Shown in pieces: positions 42,166-51,399 of a DNA stretch of 64,000 bases. A model generated the notes under the pieces. That model was not told the DNA's origin. It saw nothing but the letters and a program-made list of their open reading frames with translations, and did not search any database. The translations under genes and the position numbers were made by a program. Origin of the DNA: Sediminibacterium ginsengisoli (GTDB taxonomy: Bacteria; Bacteroidota; Bacteroidia; Chitinophagales; Chitinophagaceae); the NCBI RefSeq assembly GCF_900167075.1, contig NZ_FUWH01000002.1, positions 29,005-93,004 on the forward strand, given 5' to 3'. Positions within the stretch are counted from its first letter, which is position 1. Each line of letters opens with the position of its first letter.

Positions 42166-44226
42166 GTGGGACCCCTGCGCGGCGATATGCTGAAGAAAGA
42201 ACTGAATATTTTTACTTTCTCCGATCTGCTGCTGCATTTTCCCAACCGGCATATCGACAAAACCAAAGTCAGCGCCATTGCAGAGATCAGCCCTGCCACG
42301 GAATATATCCAGGTGGCGGGAAAACTCCTGCAGATGACCATCAGTGGCGAAAAAAGAAGCCGGCGCCTGACCGCCATACTGAAAGACAATACCGGTATAC
42401 TGGAACTGACCTGGTTTCAGGGAATCAGCTGGGTGCAGAAATCACTTACGGAAGGGATGCAGTACCTCGTATTCGGCCGTACCGGCTTTTTCAACGGGAA
42501 ACCCCAGATCGTTCATCCTGAAATAGAACCTTATGTTCCCGCCAAAGCCGATGGCAAACAGTTCCTTGAGCCGGTATATCCCACAACGGAAAAGCTGAAG
42601 GTAAAATCGCTCAACGGAAGACAGATCGGCAAGCTCACCTATACTTTACTGGCTCAACTGAAGGCAGAAGATATTCCCGAGAACCTGCCGCAATACCTGG
42701 TAGAAAAACTACGGCTCATGGGCCGGTATGAAGCTTACCGTAATATTCATTTCCCGGCATCACCGGTACTCTATGAGAGGGCGCTGCAAAGACTGAAATT
42801 TGAAGAACTGTTTATTGCACAGGTGCGGCTAAACCTGGTAAGACTACAGCGACATAACAGCAGCAGAGGTGTTGTGTTTGAAAAGGTGGGCGATTACTTT
42901 AACACGTTTTACTCAAAATACCTTCCTTTCCAGCTCACAGGTGCACAGAAAAGGGTGCTGAAAGAGATCCGGACAGATACGGGGCGCGGACGCCAGATGA
43001 ACCGGCTGCTGCAGGGAGACGTGGGCAGCGGTAAAACGATCGTGGCATTACTGAGCATGCTGCTGGCGGCAGATAACGGTTACCAGAGTTGCCTGATGGC
43101 ACCTACAGAAATACTGGCACAACAGCATTACAACGGTCTCAGTGAACTGCTGAAGGAAATGCCTGTTGAAATAGCATTGCTCACCGGCAGTACCAAAGCT
43201 GCGCAGCGTAAAAAAATACTGAAGGGCCTGCAGGAAGACACGATTCATTTTGTTGTTGGAACGCACGCTGTTATTGAAGACACGGTACAATTTAAAAACC
43301 TCGGTCTAGTGATCGTTGATGAACAGCACCGTTTTGGCGTTGCGCAACGTGCAAGACTCTGGGAGAAAGCCGTCATTCCTCCGCACGTACTCGTTATGAC
43401 GGCAACGCCAATCCCGCGTACACTTGCCATGACTGCCTACGGCGATCTTGATTACAGCATCATGGATGAACTGCCACCCGGCCGCCAGCCTGTCACAACC
43501 GTACATCGCTATGAAACCGCGAGGGCAAACGTGATGGATTTTGTGAAAACCGAGATCACCAAAGGAAGGCAGGCTTATTTTATCTATCCGCTGATTGAAG
43601 AAAGTGAGAAGTTAAGCTATGAAGACCTGATGCAGGGTTATGAACAGGTAAAAAGCTTTTTCCCCGATCCGCCTTATCGCATCAGCATGGTCCATGGCAG
43701 GCAGCCCGCCGAACAGAAAGAAACCAACATGCAACGCTTCGTTACCGGCGATACGCAGCTGATGGTAAGCACCACTGTAATTGAAGTAGGTGTAAATGTG
43801 CCTAATGCATCGGTTATGGTAATTGAAAGCGCAGAAAAATTTGGTCTCTCCCAGCTGCACCAGCTCCGCGGACGCGTGGGAAGAGGCAGTGAAAAAAGTT
43901 TTTGCATTTTATTAACTAGTGTCAAAGCCAGCAAAGATGCCCGCGAACGGATCAAGATAATGTGTGCGACCAACGACGGGTTTAAAATTGCGGAAAAGGA
44001 CTTAGAATTGCGTGGTCCGGGCGACATAGAAGGCACCAGGCAGAGCGGTGCGCTCAATTTCAGGATCGCAAGTATCGTAAACGATAAAGAGTTGCTGGAA
44101 AAGGCAAAAACAGAAGCCGAACAACTCTGCAGCGAAGACCCGGAACTGGATATGGCAAAGAATTTGCAGTTAAAAATCCATCTGCAGTCGCAGGGGCGTA
44201 AAAATGCCTGGAGCAAGATATCATAA
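42166..44226 (+). CDS. recG: ATP-dependent DNA helicase RecG
   Basis: Branch-migration helicase for stalled forks and recombination intermediates. An N-terminal wedge/OB domain (about 1-230) precedes the helicase core: the Walker A motif LLQGDVGSGKTIVALL, the DEQH box IVDEQHRFGV, TATPIPRTLA, TTVIEVGVNVPNA and QLHQLRGRVGRG. The start is uncertain. GTG 42166 is the first standard start codon in frame, but the reading frame back to 42094 encodes conserved RecG sequence (SNILAAPIEYLKGVG) with no ATG, GTG or TTG. The real protein is therefore probably 20-24 residues longer, starting at a rare codon or from ATG 42093 after a one-base indel. Confidence 0.95.
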   Translation: MGPLRGDMLKKELNIFTFSDLLLHFPNRHIDKTKVSAIAEISPATEYIQVAGKLLQMTISGEKRSRRLTAILKDNTGILELTWFQGISWVQKSLTEGMQYLVFGRTGFFNGKPQIVHPEIEPYVPAKADGKQFLEPVYPTTEKLKVKSLNGRQIGKLTYTLLAQLKAEDIPENLPQYLVEKLRLMGRYEAYRNIHFPASPVLYERALQRLKFEELFIAQVRLNLVRLQRHNSSRGVVFEKVGDYFNTFYSKYLPFQLTGAQKRVLKEIRTDTGRGRQMNRLLQGDVGSGKTIVALLSMLLAADNGYQSCLMAPTEILAQQHYNGLSELLKEMPVEIALLTGSTKAAQRKKILKGLQEDTIHFVVGTHAVIEDTVQFKNLGLVIVDEQHRFGVAQRARLWEKAVIPPHVLVMTATPIPRTLAMTAYGDLDYSIMDELPPGRQPVTTVHRYETARANVMDFVKTEITKGRQAYFIYPLIEESEKLSYEDLMQGYEQVKSFFPDPPYRISMVHGRQPAEQKETNMQRFVTGDTQLMVSTTVIEVGVNVPNASVMVIESAEKFGLSQLHQLRGRVGRGSEKSFCILLTSVKASKDARERIKIMCATNDGFKIAEKDLELRGPGDIEGTRQSGALNFRIASIVNDKELLEKAKTEAEQLCSEDPELDMAKNLQLKIHLQSQGRKNAWSKIS

Positions 44227-44292
44227 CCAAACCTGTTGAGCGGTAAAACCGTATTTAAATCGTAACTTTTAAAAAAAATTGCTTTGACTGTA

Positions 44293-47200
44293 GTGAAAGG
44301 ATTAGTCAGGATTTGCATGCTGATGATGATCTGTGGGTATTGTTCTGCGCAGGGGTATCTTGAATTTATTGAGAACAAAGGACAATGGGATGCAGCCATC
44401 CGTTACAAGGGTGATATCGGCGCCGGTGCTTTTGCATTGCATAAGGACGGTTATAGAATTATACTCTATAACCAGGATGATATGGAGAAGTTCTACGAAA
44501 TGGCTCACCCTCTTCATAAAACTTCCGCAACAACCAATAAAAAAACAAACCTCGCAGATGAAGAAGGACGCCCGTTACCAGAAACCGGTGGTGGTTCAGG
44601 CGGCAATGGAGGAACTTCGCAGCCTGCCGATAAGGTTACGCTGAGAGGGCATGTTTACCAGATGCGTTTTCTCAATGCCAATCCTGCTGCACAGGCAGTG
44701 CCTGATAAGGCCCTGCCTGCTTATAATAATTACATTATCGGCAATGATCCTTCCAAATGGGGCGAGGGTTGCAAAATTTTCCAGGCAATCACATATAAGA
44801 ACATGTATCCTGGCATTGACGTGCGGTATTATACTGCCAACGGTACATTGAAATACGATATTATCGTTAATCCCGGTGCAGATGTGTCTCAGGTAGCCAT
44901 GTATTATGAAGGCCTGGAAAGTCTTAAACAGAGTGAGGGCGGGCTGGTAATGAAGACTACGGTAGATGAAGTAAAAGAATTACCCCCATACACCTATCAG
45001 CTGGTAAACGGAACCCGCCAGGAAATACCGAGCCGGTTCGAGGTAAAAGGAAATATCGTTCGGTTCAAAATAGATGGTTCTTATTCGAAAGCGGCCACAC
45101 TGGTAATAGATCCTTCCCTGGTGTTTTCAACATTCACAGGCAGCGCTGCTGATAACTGGGGCTATACGGCCACTTACGACGGTGCCGGTAATTTTTACGC
45201 GGGAGGAACTGTGTTCTCTGCAGGATTTCCGGTGAGTAATGGTGCGTTTCAGTCAACATTCCAGGGCGGCTCTACTTCAGATGGTACGGGTGCATATGAT
45301 ATCGGTATTATGAAATTCGACCCTACCGGCGTTAACAGGGTTTATGCAACTTATATAGGCGGCTCTGGTAATGAACAGCCGCACAGTATGGTAGTGGATG
45401 CTTCCGGTAACCTTGTTATTGCAGGGCGCACCAATTCACCCAATTATCCTTTACGCGGGGCAGTAGGAGAATACAGGTCTGCAGGTTCGCCGGGCGGCGG
45501 GCTGGACATTATTGTTACCAAACTCAACGCCACGGGAACAAACCTGGTCGGGTCTGTGAAAGTAGCAGGATCAGGTAATGATGGTGTGAACATCCGCAAT
45601 AAATATCCTAACCCGGGTCCTGAATCCATTGATGTGAATTATGGCGATGATGCAAGAAGTGAAGTGATCCTGGATGGAGCCGGAAATATACTTGTGGCAT
45701 CCTGTACGCAGTCTGATGATTTTCCAACTACGCCCGGAGCTTTCCAGGCTGCACCGATGCCGGGCAGTACAGGCAGGAAACAGGATGCTGTATTACTGAA
45801 ATTCACCCCGAATTTATCGGCCGTATTACTGAGTACGCGCATGGGCGGAACCGATAATGATGCGGCATTTGTACTTGCCATCAGTCCGCTCACCGGTAAT
45901 ATCCTGGTGGGAGGTGCAACTGCAAGTGCAGATATGCCCGGCGCACGCAGCGGCGTGATCGGCGCAGCATACAACGGCGGTACAAGCGATGGTTTCATTT
46001 ACGAATTTACACCCGCCGGAACCTATGTGAGAAGTACTTATGTTGGTACGTCAGGAACAGACCTGGTTTACGGACTGCAGTTCGATAAATCGGGTTATCC
46101 CTATATCATGGGTACCACTACCGGCGGCTGGACAATAAAACAGCCTGCAGGTGCAGCAACTTTTTTCCAGCAGGCAGGAGGTAAACAATTTATCAGCAAG
46201 CTGGAACAGAATCTTTCGGATTATGTGTTCTCTACCACTTTCGGAACCGCAGCAGCAACGCCTAATATCTCGCCAACAGCCTTTCTTGTAGACAGGTGCG
46301 AGAACCTGTATGTATCAGGATGGGGCGGTGAACTGGATATACGAAACAATTACCCCAACAGCGGCACCCGTGGATTGGCAATTACCCCGGATGCTTACCA
46401 GAATGTAACCGATGGAAGCGATTTTTATTTTATCGTATTGGAACGTGATGCAAAAGCACAGTTGTATGGTTCATTCTTCGGTGAGATCGGCGGTGCTGAT
46501 CACGTGGACGGCGGTACCAGCAGGTTTGACAAAAACGGTGTGATCTACCAGTCGATGTGTGCGAATTGCGGCCGTGGTGGCCGGTTCCCTACGTCGGCAG
46601 GTGTATGGGCGCCGAACAACGGTTCACCCAACTGTAACCTGGCGGCGCTGAAAATTGCATTTAATCTTGCAGGTGTAGGCGCAGGTCTACGTTCTTCCAT
46701 CAATGGCGTGATCAGGGATACCACAGGTTGCGCGCCTTTAACAGCAGTCTTTTCGGATACACTGGCGATCGCAAAAACATATATCTGGGATTATAACGAT
46801 GGGTCAAGGCGTGATACCACTACCATTCCTTCAGCTACACATACATTCAGCAATGTGGGTGATTACAGGGTAATGCTGATCGCGGTGGATTCTTCTTCCT
46901 GTAACATCACCGATACGAGCTATGTGACCATGCGGGTGCGGAATGATGAAGCGGTGCTTGGATTCACCGCCACCAAACAACCTCCCTGTACAGCACTCAA
47001 TTATCTGTTTACGAATACCTCCACCGCACCGCCGGGCAAACCTTTTAATGATACCAGCTTCCTCTGGATCTTCGGCGATGGTACTACCATGATAACAGAC
47101 GGCAGGGCCGTAACACATACTTATGCCGCAGCCGGTACCTACGATGTAAAACTGGTGCTCAGGGATACGGGTTATTGCAATTACGACGATACAATATCCA

Positions 47201-47991
47201 TGCAGCTCCGGATAGCTACCAATGTAAAAGCACAGTTCAATACACCTGCCCTGGGCTGTGCTCCTTATACGGCCGTGTTCGATAACACGTCGCTCGGCGG
47301 ACAGAGTTTTGAATGGGATTTTGGCGATGGTGCCACATCAACGGCAACCAGTCCAACACACCTGTATAATAACATAGGCGATTATACAATACGGCTTATC
47401 GCGATAGATCCCAATACCTGTAACATCAGGGATACGGCCTATTTTACGATATCCGTAAAAGACAAACCGCAGGCAGGCTACAGTTATACCCCCAAGCCAA
47501 CCCAGCCGAATACACCGGTAACATTCAATAATATATCGGCGGGAGCGGATTATTATAAATGGCTGTTTGGCGATGGCGATACCCTGATGACGATCAGGCG
47601 CGATACCATAGTACAACATTTGTATAACAGTTCAGGGAATTACAATGCCTGCCTGGTGGCTTATAACAATGCAGGTTGCTCGGATACGGTTTGCCAGGTA
47701 ATACCGATCACCATTATACCGCTGATCGATATACCGAATGCATTTTCTCCGAACGGCGATGGCAGGAACGACAGGATTTACGTGCGGGGTTACGGCATTG
47801 CCAAAATGACCTGGCAGATCTATAACCGATGGGGAGTACTGGTATATACCGGAGTAGATAAGAACGAAGGCTGGGACGGAACGTATAAAGGCGCGATCCA
47901 GCCACAGGATGTATACCATTATACCCTCCTGCTTGAGTTCTCCGACGGCAAAAAAATAACCAGGAAAGGCGATATTACTTTACTCAGATAG
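44293..47991 (+). CDS. Large secreted PKD-repeat protein with a type B T9SS C-terminal sorting domain
   Basis: A signal peptide (ending YCSAQG) is followed by an N-terminal domain beginning FIENKGQWDAAIRYKGDI (the DUF7948-like start common to these proteins). Beta-propeller/SBBP-like repeats follow with the recurring pattern D-G-x-G-N (YDGAGNFYAGGT, VDASGNLVIAGRT, LDGAGNILVASC, DKSGYPYIMGTT). Four PKD-type domains (WDYNDGS, WIFGDGT, WDFGDGA, WLFGDGD) lie at about 46740-47700. The last ~85 residues are the gliding-type sorting domain: IPNAFSPNGDGRND, IYNRWGVLVY, WDGTYKG, PQDVYHY, ITRKGDITLLR. GTG 44293 gives the best signal peptide; TTG 44284 is the alternative. It is expected to be exported by the type IX system and attached to or shed from the surface. 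The PorP/SprF gene follows after 10 bases. Confidence 0.92.
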   Translation: MKGLVRICMLMMICGYCSAQGYLEFIENKGQWDAAIRYKGDIGAGAFALHKDGYRIILYNQDDMEKFYEMAHPLHKTSATTNKKTNLADEEGRPLPETGGGSGGNGGTSQPADKVTLRGHVYQMRFLNANPAAQAVPDKALPAYNNYIIGNDPSKWGEGCKIFQAITYKNMYPGIDVRYYTANGTLKYDIIVNPGADVSQVAMYYEGLESLKQSEGGLVMKTTVDEVKELPPYTYQLVNGTRQEIPSRFEVKGNIVRFKIDGSYSKAATLVIDPSLVFSTFTGSAADNWGYTATYDGAGNFYAGGTVFSAGFPVSNGAFQSTFQGGSTSDGTGAYDIGIMKFDPTGVNRVYATYIGGSGNEQPHSMVVDASGNLVIAGRTNSPNYPLRGAVGEYRSAGSPGGGLDIIVTKLNATGTNLVGSVKVAGSGNDGVNIRNKYPNPGPESIDVNYGDDARSEVILDGAGNILVASCTQSDDFPTTPGAFQAAPMPGSTGRKQDAVLLKFTPNLSAVLLSTRMGGTDNDAAFVLAISPLTGNILVGGATASADMPGARSGVIGAAYNGGTSDGFIYEFTPAGTYVRSTYVGTSGTDLVYGLQFDKSGYPYIMGTTTGGWTIKQPAGAATFFQQAGGKQFISKLEQNLSDYVFSTTFGTAAATPNISPTAFLVDRCENLYVSGWGGELDIRNNYPNSGTRGLAITPDAYQNVTDGSDFYFIVLERDAKAQLYGSFFGEIGGADHVDGGTSRFDKNGVIYQSMCANCGRGGRFPTSAGVWAPNNGSPNCNLAALKIAFNLAGVGAGLRSSINGVIRDTTGCAPLTAVFSDTLAIAKTYIWDYNDGSRRDTTTIPSATHTFSNVGDYRVMLIAVDSSSCNITDTSYVTMRVRNDEAVLGFTATKQPPCTALNYLFTNTSTAPPGKPFNDTSFLWIFGDGTTMITDGRAVTHTYAAAGTYDVKLVLRDTGYCNYDDTISMQLRIATNVKAQFNTPALGCAPYTAVFDNTSLGGQSFEWDFGDGATSTATSPTHLYNNIGDYTIRLIAIDPNTCNIRDTAYFTISVKDKPQAGYSYTPKPTQPNTPVTFNNISAGADYYKWLFGDGDTLMTIRRDTIVQHLYNSSGNYNACLVAYNNAGCSDTVCQVIPITIIPLIDIPNAFSPNGDGRNDRIYVRGYGIAKMTWQIYNRWGVLVYTGVDKNEGWDGTYKGAIQPQDVYHYTLLLEFSDGKKITRKGDITLLR

Positions 47992-48001
47992 ATAGCGAGA
48001 T

Positions 48002-49033
48002 ATGGACAGTGCAAGAAAAATATATATAGGATTGCTGATATGCTTCGCCGCAGTTACATCGCTGCAGGCGCAGGATCTGCATTTTTCGCAGTACTTCAAT
48101 ACACCCATGCTGGTGAACCCGGCCAATACCGGATTCAACCCGGATTATGATTACCGTGTAGGTGGAAATTACCGTAACCAGTGGGCATCCGTGGGCAACC
48201 CCTACAAAACCATGAGCGCCTGGGGCGATGCAAAGATCTTTGCAGACCGGTTCGAGAACGGATGGATGGGTGTAGGGCTTTCACTGATGAAAGATGTGGC
48301 CGGCTCAGGTAATCTCAGCGCCACAACTGCTGTAGGATCGATCGCTTATCACCAGATGATCGGATACAACAGTCTGTTAAGCGGCGGATTCAGTCTTGGT
48401 TATGTGAATAAAAGGGTAGATGTTTCCAAACTTACTTTCGATAACCAGTGGAACGGACGTTTCTTTGATGTTTCGATTCCACCCAATGAGGCTTTCGCCA
48501 ACAGCAGCGTATCCTATCTCGATCTGCAGATAGGATTGAACTATGCTTATTTCGCTTCCGACAATCTTTATTTCAATGCCGGGGTCAGCATCATGCACGT
48601 GAATAAACCGAGAGAAAGTTTTTTTGATCCTTCAGTGTCCGATGCGAGTGTAAAAAGACGGATCACCGGGTTTGCGAATGCAAGCCTTAAAATTGAAGAC
48701 CTCTGGATCATCAACCCTAACTTATATGTAAGCAAAATGGGAACAGCCTGGGAAACGGTGATCGGTTTCAATGCCAACCGTAACCTCAGCGGCGACGGAA
48801 CTTCGCAGATGATCTTCGGACTTTATTACCGCAATGCAGACGCGATCATTCCCATGATCGGTTATGAAGTGAACGACCTGAAGATCATACTGAACTACGA
48901 CGCTACCATTTCTACCCTGAGTAACCTCAACGGAACAAGGGGTGCCTATGAATTGTCGGTTGTGAAAAGTGGTGTATTCTCCAATTCGCTTGGCCGCTCG
49001 GTCCGCTGCCCAACGGTTAAATTCGGGTATTAA
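48002..49033 (+). CDS. PorP/SprF-family type IX secretion membrane protein
   Basis: A signal peptide (about 1-24, ending LQAQ) precedes the hallmark start of this family: DLHFSQYFNTPMLVNPANTGF, then YRVGGNYRNQWASVGNPYKT. The rest is an outer-membrane barrel of ~14 strands. PorP/SprF proteins are needed for surface attachment or release of partner type B CTD proteins. The adjacent 1,232-residue type B protein (10 bases upstream, same operon) is the obvious client. Confidence 0.95.
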   Translation: MDSARKIYIGLLICFAAVTSLQAQDLHFSQYFNTPMLVNPANTGFNPDYDYRVGGNYRNQWASVGNPYKTMSAWGDAKIFADRFENGWMGVGLSLMKDVAGSGNLSATTAVGSIAYHQMIGYNSLLSGGFSLGYVNKRVDVSKLTFDNQWNGRFFDVSIPPNEAFANSSVSYLDLQIGLNYAYFASDNLYFNAGVSIMHVNKPRESFFDPSVSDASVKRRITGFANASLKIEDLWIINPNLYVSKMGTAWETVIGFNANRNLSGDGTSQMIFGLYYRNADAIIPMIGYEVNDLKIILNYDATISTLSNLNGTRGAYELSVVKSGVFSNSLGRSVRCPTVKFGY

Positions 49034-49063
49034 TAACAAGAAAATTTTCCGGATAAATATAAA

Positions 49064-49101
49064 CAGGCCCGCATCGATTCTCAACGATCCATGCGGGCCT
49101 G
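49064..49101 (-). terminator. Hairpin terminator of the minus-strand coiled-coil gene
   Basis: CAGGCCCGCAT/ATGCGGGCCTG (49064-49074, 49091-49101), an 11-bp perfect stem. On the minus strand it is followed by TTTATATTTAT. On the plus strand the following sequence is not T-rich, so it mainly serves the minus-strand gene, though it may also block read-through from the T9SS operon. Confidence 0.75.
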
Positions 49102-49123
49102 GCTGCTGTAAGGCATATCCGTG

Positions 49124-49891
49124 TTAAACGGAATAAACACCCTCTGCATCGGTGCTGATGCTGAAATCTTCACGATCCAGGAAGCGGCTGTATTTTTTGT
49201 TGATCTCGTCTGACTGTTTCTGACCGTTGATGATCAGTTTTTTGTCCTTCACTTCAATGCGGTAGCCTTTTTTAGGATTAACCAGGCCGTCTTTCTCCAG
49301 CGTACCGGTGAATTCCTTCAGTTCTGCAATTTCTTTCTGTGCTTTGCGGAGACCTTCTTTGGCGTGTTTCAGGCTGGATTTGACAATGCCGTCTATGTCG
49401 AGCGAAATATTCTGGTTCACATTCCTGGTTGCTTCACGAACACTCTTTTCAATGGCGCGGGTGTCGATCTCTTTCAGCTGGATCTCAGCTTCGTCCAGTG
49501 ATTTCTTTACGGCATTCTTGGTTTCGGTCCAGTTGATATTATTCAGTGCTTTTCGGATATCTACCCCGATACGTTCGAAATCGATCTTGGCGATCTCATC
49601 AAATGCAAGTTTGATGTCAACATTCAGTTTGCCTGTATCGATCATAACGTCGCGGTCTAATTTATCCATGGCAATGTCTAATTCCCGCATGGCTTTCTCC
49701 AGGTCCTGGGCTGTATAACTGCGTTCATACCTGTAAGAACGTTTGGATTTCGGAAGGGTGTCTTTCACCGGCTGGAAAGTTATTGTTCCGGCAGGTTTGC
49801 CCGAATCGGGCGCTTGCCAGGCGGCAAATGTGATCCCGGCGCAAACAGCGGCAACTGCGATCATGGCGTGTTTTAATGTAAAAGCTGACAT
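49124..49891 (-). CDS. Exported or membrane-anchored helical protein of unknown function
   Basis: A hydrophobic N-terminal segment (about 7-25) is either a signal peptide or an anchor. Residues ~60-205 are strongly charged and helical with repeating K/D/E-I-D patterns (LEKAMRELDIAMDKLDRDV, IKLAFDEIAKIDFERIGVDI, VKKSLDEAEIQLKEIDTRA, KHAKEGLRKAQKEIAELKEF), so coiled coils or helical hairpins are expected. The C-terminal ~50 residues (GYRIEVKDKKLIINGQ, SRFLDREDFSIS) look like a small beta domain. I do not recognise the family. It is monocistronic, with its own terminator, and divergent from pepP. Confidence 0.75.
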   Translation of the reverse strand: MSAFTLKHAMIAVAAVCAGITFAAWQAPDSGKPAGTITFQPVKDTLPKSKRSYRYERSYTAQDLEKAMRELDIAMDKLDRDVMIDTGKLNVDIKLAFDEIAKIDFERIGVDIRKALNNINWTETKNAVKKSLDEAEIQLKEIDTRAIEKSVREATRNVNQNISLDIDGIVKSSLKHAKEGLRKAQKEIAELKEFTGTLEKDGLVNPKKGYRIEVKDKKLIINGQKQSDEINKKYSRFLDREDFSISTDAEGVYSV

Positions 49892-50056
49892 AATTATTAG
49901 TTTTAAATGATTGACGAATTATTTCGTAGTAAATGTACGATCATATTCGTAAATGAAAAATAATCCTGCTTTCTTTTATAAATTTTAACAAATAGCTGCG
50001 GGGTGATTGACGGGGTCGGGCCGTTAATATCTATCTTGCGTGCAACAACCCATGCT

Positions 50057-51349
50057 ATGAAATATTTACCTGTAAATCCTGCCTTGTTCGTTAATAACAG
50101 GAAAAGGTTTGTAAAAGAGATGCTTCCGGCAACCATTGCCGTGTTTGTGAGCAATGATGAAACGCCTTCCAATGGCGATGCACTTTATACATTTAAACAG
50201 AACAGTGATCTTTTCTGGCTCAGTGGTATCGAGCAGGAAGATTCCATGGTGATCCTTTTCCCTGATTGCCCGGATCCTAAATACCGCGAAGTGCTGGTGC
50301 TGGTTCGCCCGAATGAACTGAAGGAAAAATGGGATGGCCGCCGGTTAAGGGCAGAAGAAGCCACCGCCATTTCCGGTATCAAAACCGTGATCTGGCTCGA
50401 TTCACTGGATGCGCTCCTGCAGGGCTGGATCCACCTGGCGGATGGTATTTACCTGGATTCGAACGAGAACGACCGCAAAGCATCACTCGTACGTACGCGT
50501 GATTACCGTTTTATAGATGAAATGAAGCAGCAATATCCTTTGCACCAGTTTCACCGGGCGGCTAAGATCATGAAAGAACTGCGCGGTATCAAAACGAAGG
50601 AAGAAGTGGTGGTGCTGCAGCAGGCTGTAGATATTACGGAAGCAACTTTCCGCAGATTACTGCAGTTTATCAAGCCTGGCGTGATGGAATACGAGATCGA
50701 AGCCGAGATCTGGCATAGTTTTCTTTCACAGCGCGCCACAAGACCGGCTTATAACAGCATAATCGCCAGCGGCGACCGTGCGCGGACTCTTCATTATGTA
50801 AGCAATAACCAGGAATGCCTGGATGGCGAATTGTTACTGATGGATTTCGGAGCCGAATACGGTGGTTACTGTGCCGACCTGACCCGTACAATACCTGTAA
50901 ACGGTAAATTCACCAAAAGGCAGAAACAGGTGTACAATGCCTGTCTCCACCTGCATAATTACGCCAAGAGCATCCTGAAACCCGGTATCAGTGTAGTTGA
51001 CTATACAGAAAAAGTAGGTGAGGAAGCAACAGATCAGTTTATCAAACTGGGGCTGCTGAGCAAAGCGGATGTAAAGAACGAGGACCGGGAGAACCGTGCT
51101 TACCGTAAATACCTCTATCATGGCATTTCGCATCATCTGGGTATCGACGTACACGACCTGGGTACGCGTACCGGGCCGCTCAAGGCAGGTATGCTGCTCA
51201 CCATTGAGCCGGGTATTTATATTGAAGAGGAGCAGACCGGCATCAGGATCGAAAATAATGTATGGCTGACCAGAAACGGCAGCACCGACCTGATGAAAAA
51301 TATCCCGATCACCGCAGAGGAAATAGAAACATTAATGAAAAAACGCTGA
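50057..51349 (+). CDS. Xaa-Pro aminopeptidase (M24B)
   Basis: Cleaves N-terminal residues that precede proline. From ATG 50057 the protein has 430 residues: an AMP_N domain (about 1-140; FVNNRKRFVKEML, SNDETPSNGDA, FWLSGIEQED) and a pita-bread catalytic domain. All five dimetal ligands are seen: the Asp pair of LLMDFGAEYGGYCADLTRT, the His of HHLGIDVHD, the Glu of TIEPGIY and the Glu of GIRIENN. A TATCTTG box (50032-50038) is a possible -7 element. The open frame upstream to 50003 is not conserved. First gene of a likely run with pssA, purS and rsmI. Confidence 0.94.
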   Translation: MKYLPVNPALFVNNRKRFVKEMLPATIAVFVSNDETPSNGDALYTFKQNSDLFWLSGIEQEDSMVILFPDCPDPKYREVLVLVRPNELKEKWDGRRLRAEEATAISGIKTVIWLDSLDALLQGWIHLADGIYLDSNENDRKASLVRTRDYRFIDEMKQQYPLHQFHRAAKIMKELRGIKTKEEVVVLQQAVDITEATFRRLLQFIKPGVMEYEIEAEIWHSFLSQRATRPAYNSIIASGDRARTLHYVSNNQECLDGELLLMDFGAEYGGYCADLTRTIPVNGKFTKRQKQVYNACLHLHNYAKSILKPGISVVDYTEKVGEEATDQFIKLGLLSKADVKNEDRENRAYRKYLYHGISHHLGIDVHDLGTRTGPLKAGMLLTIEPGIYIEEEQTGIRIENNVWLTRNGSTDLMKNIPITAEEIETLMKKR

Positions 51350-51399
51350 TACAATTCAATAATTGATTGTTCAACATTTTTTACACGGCCGTCAAGATC

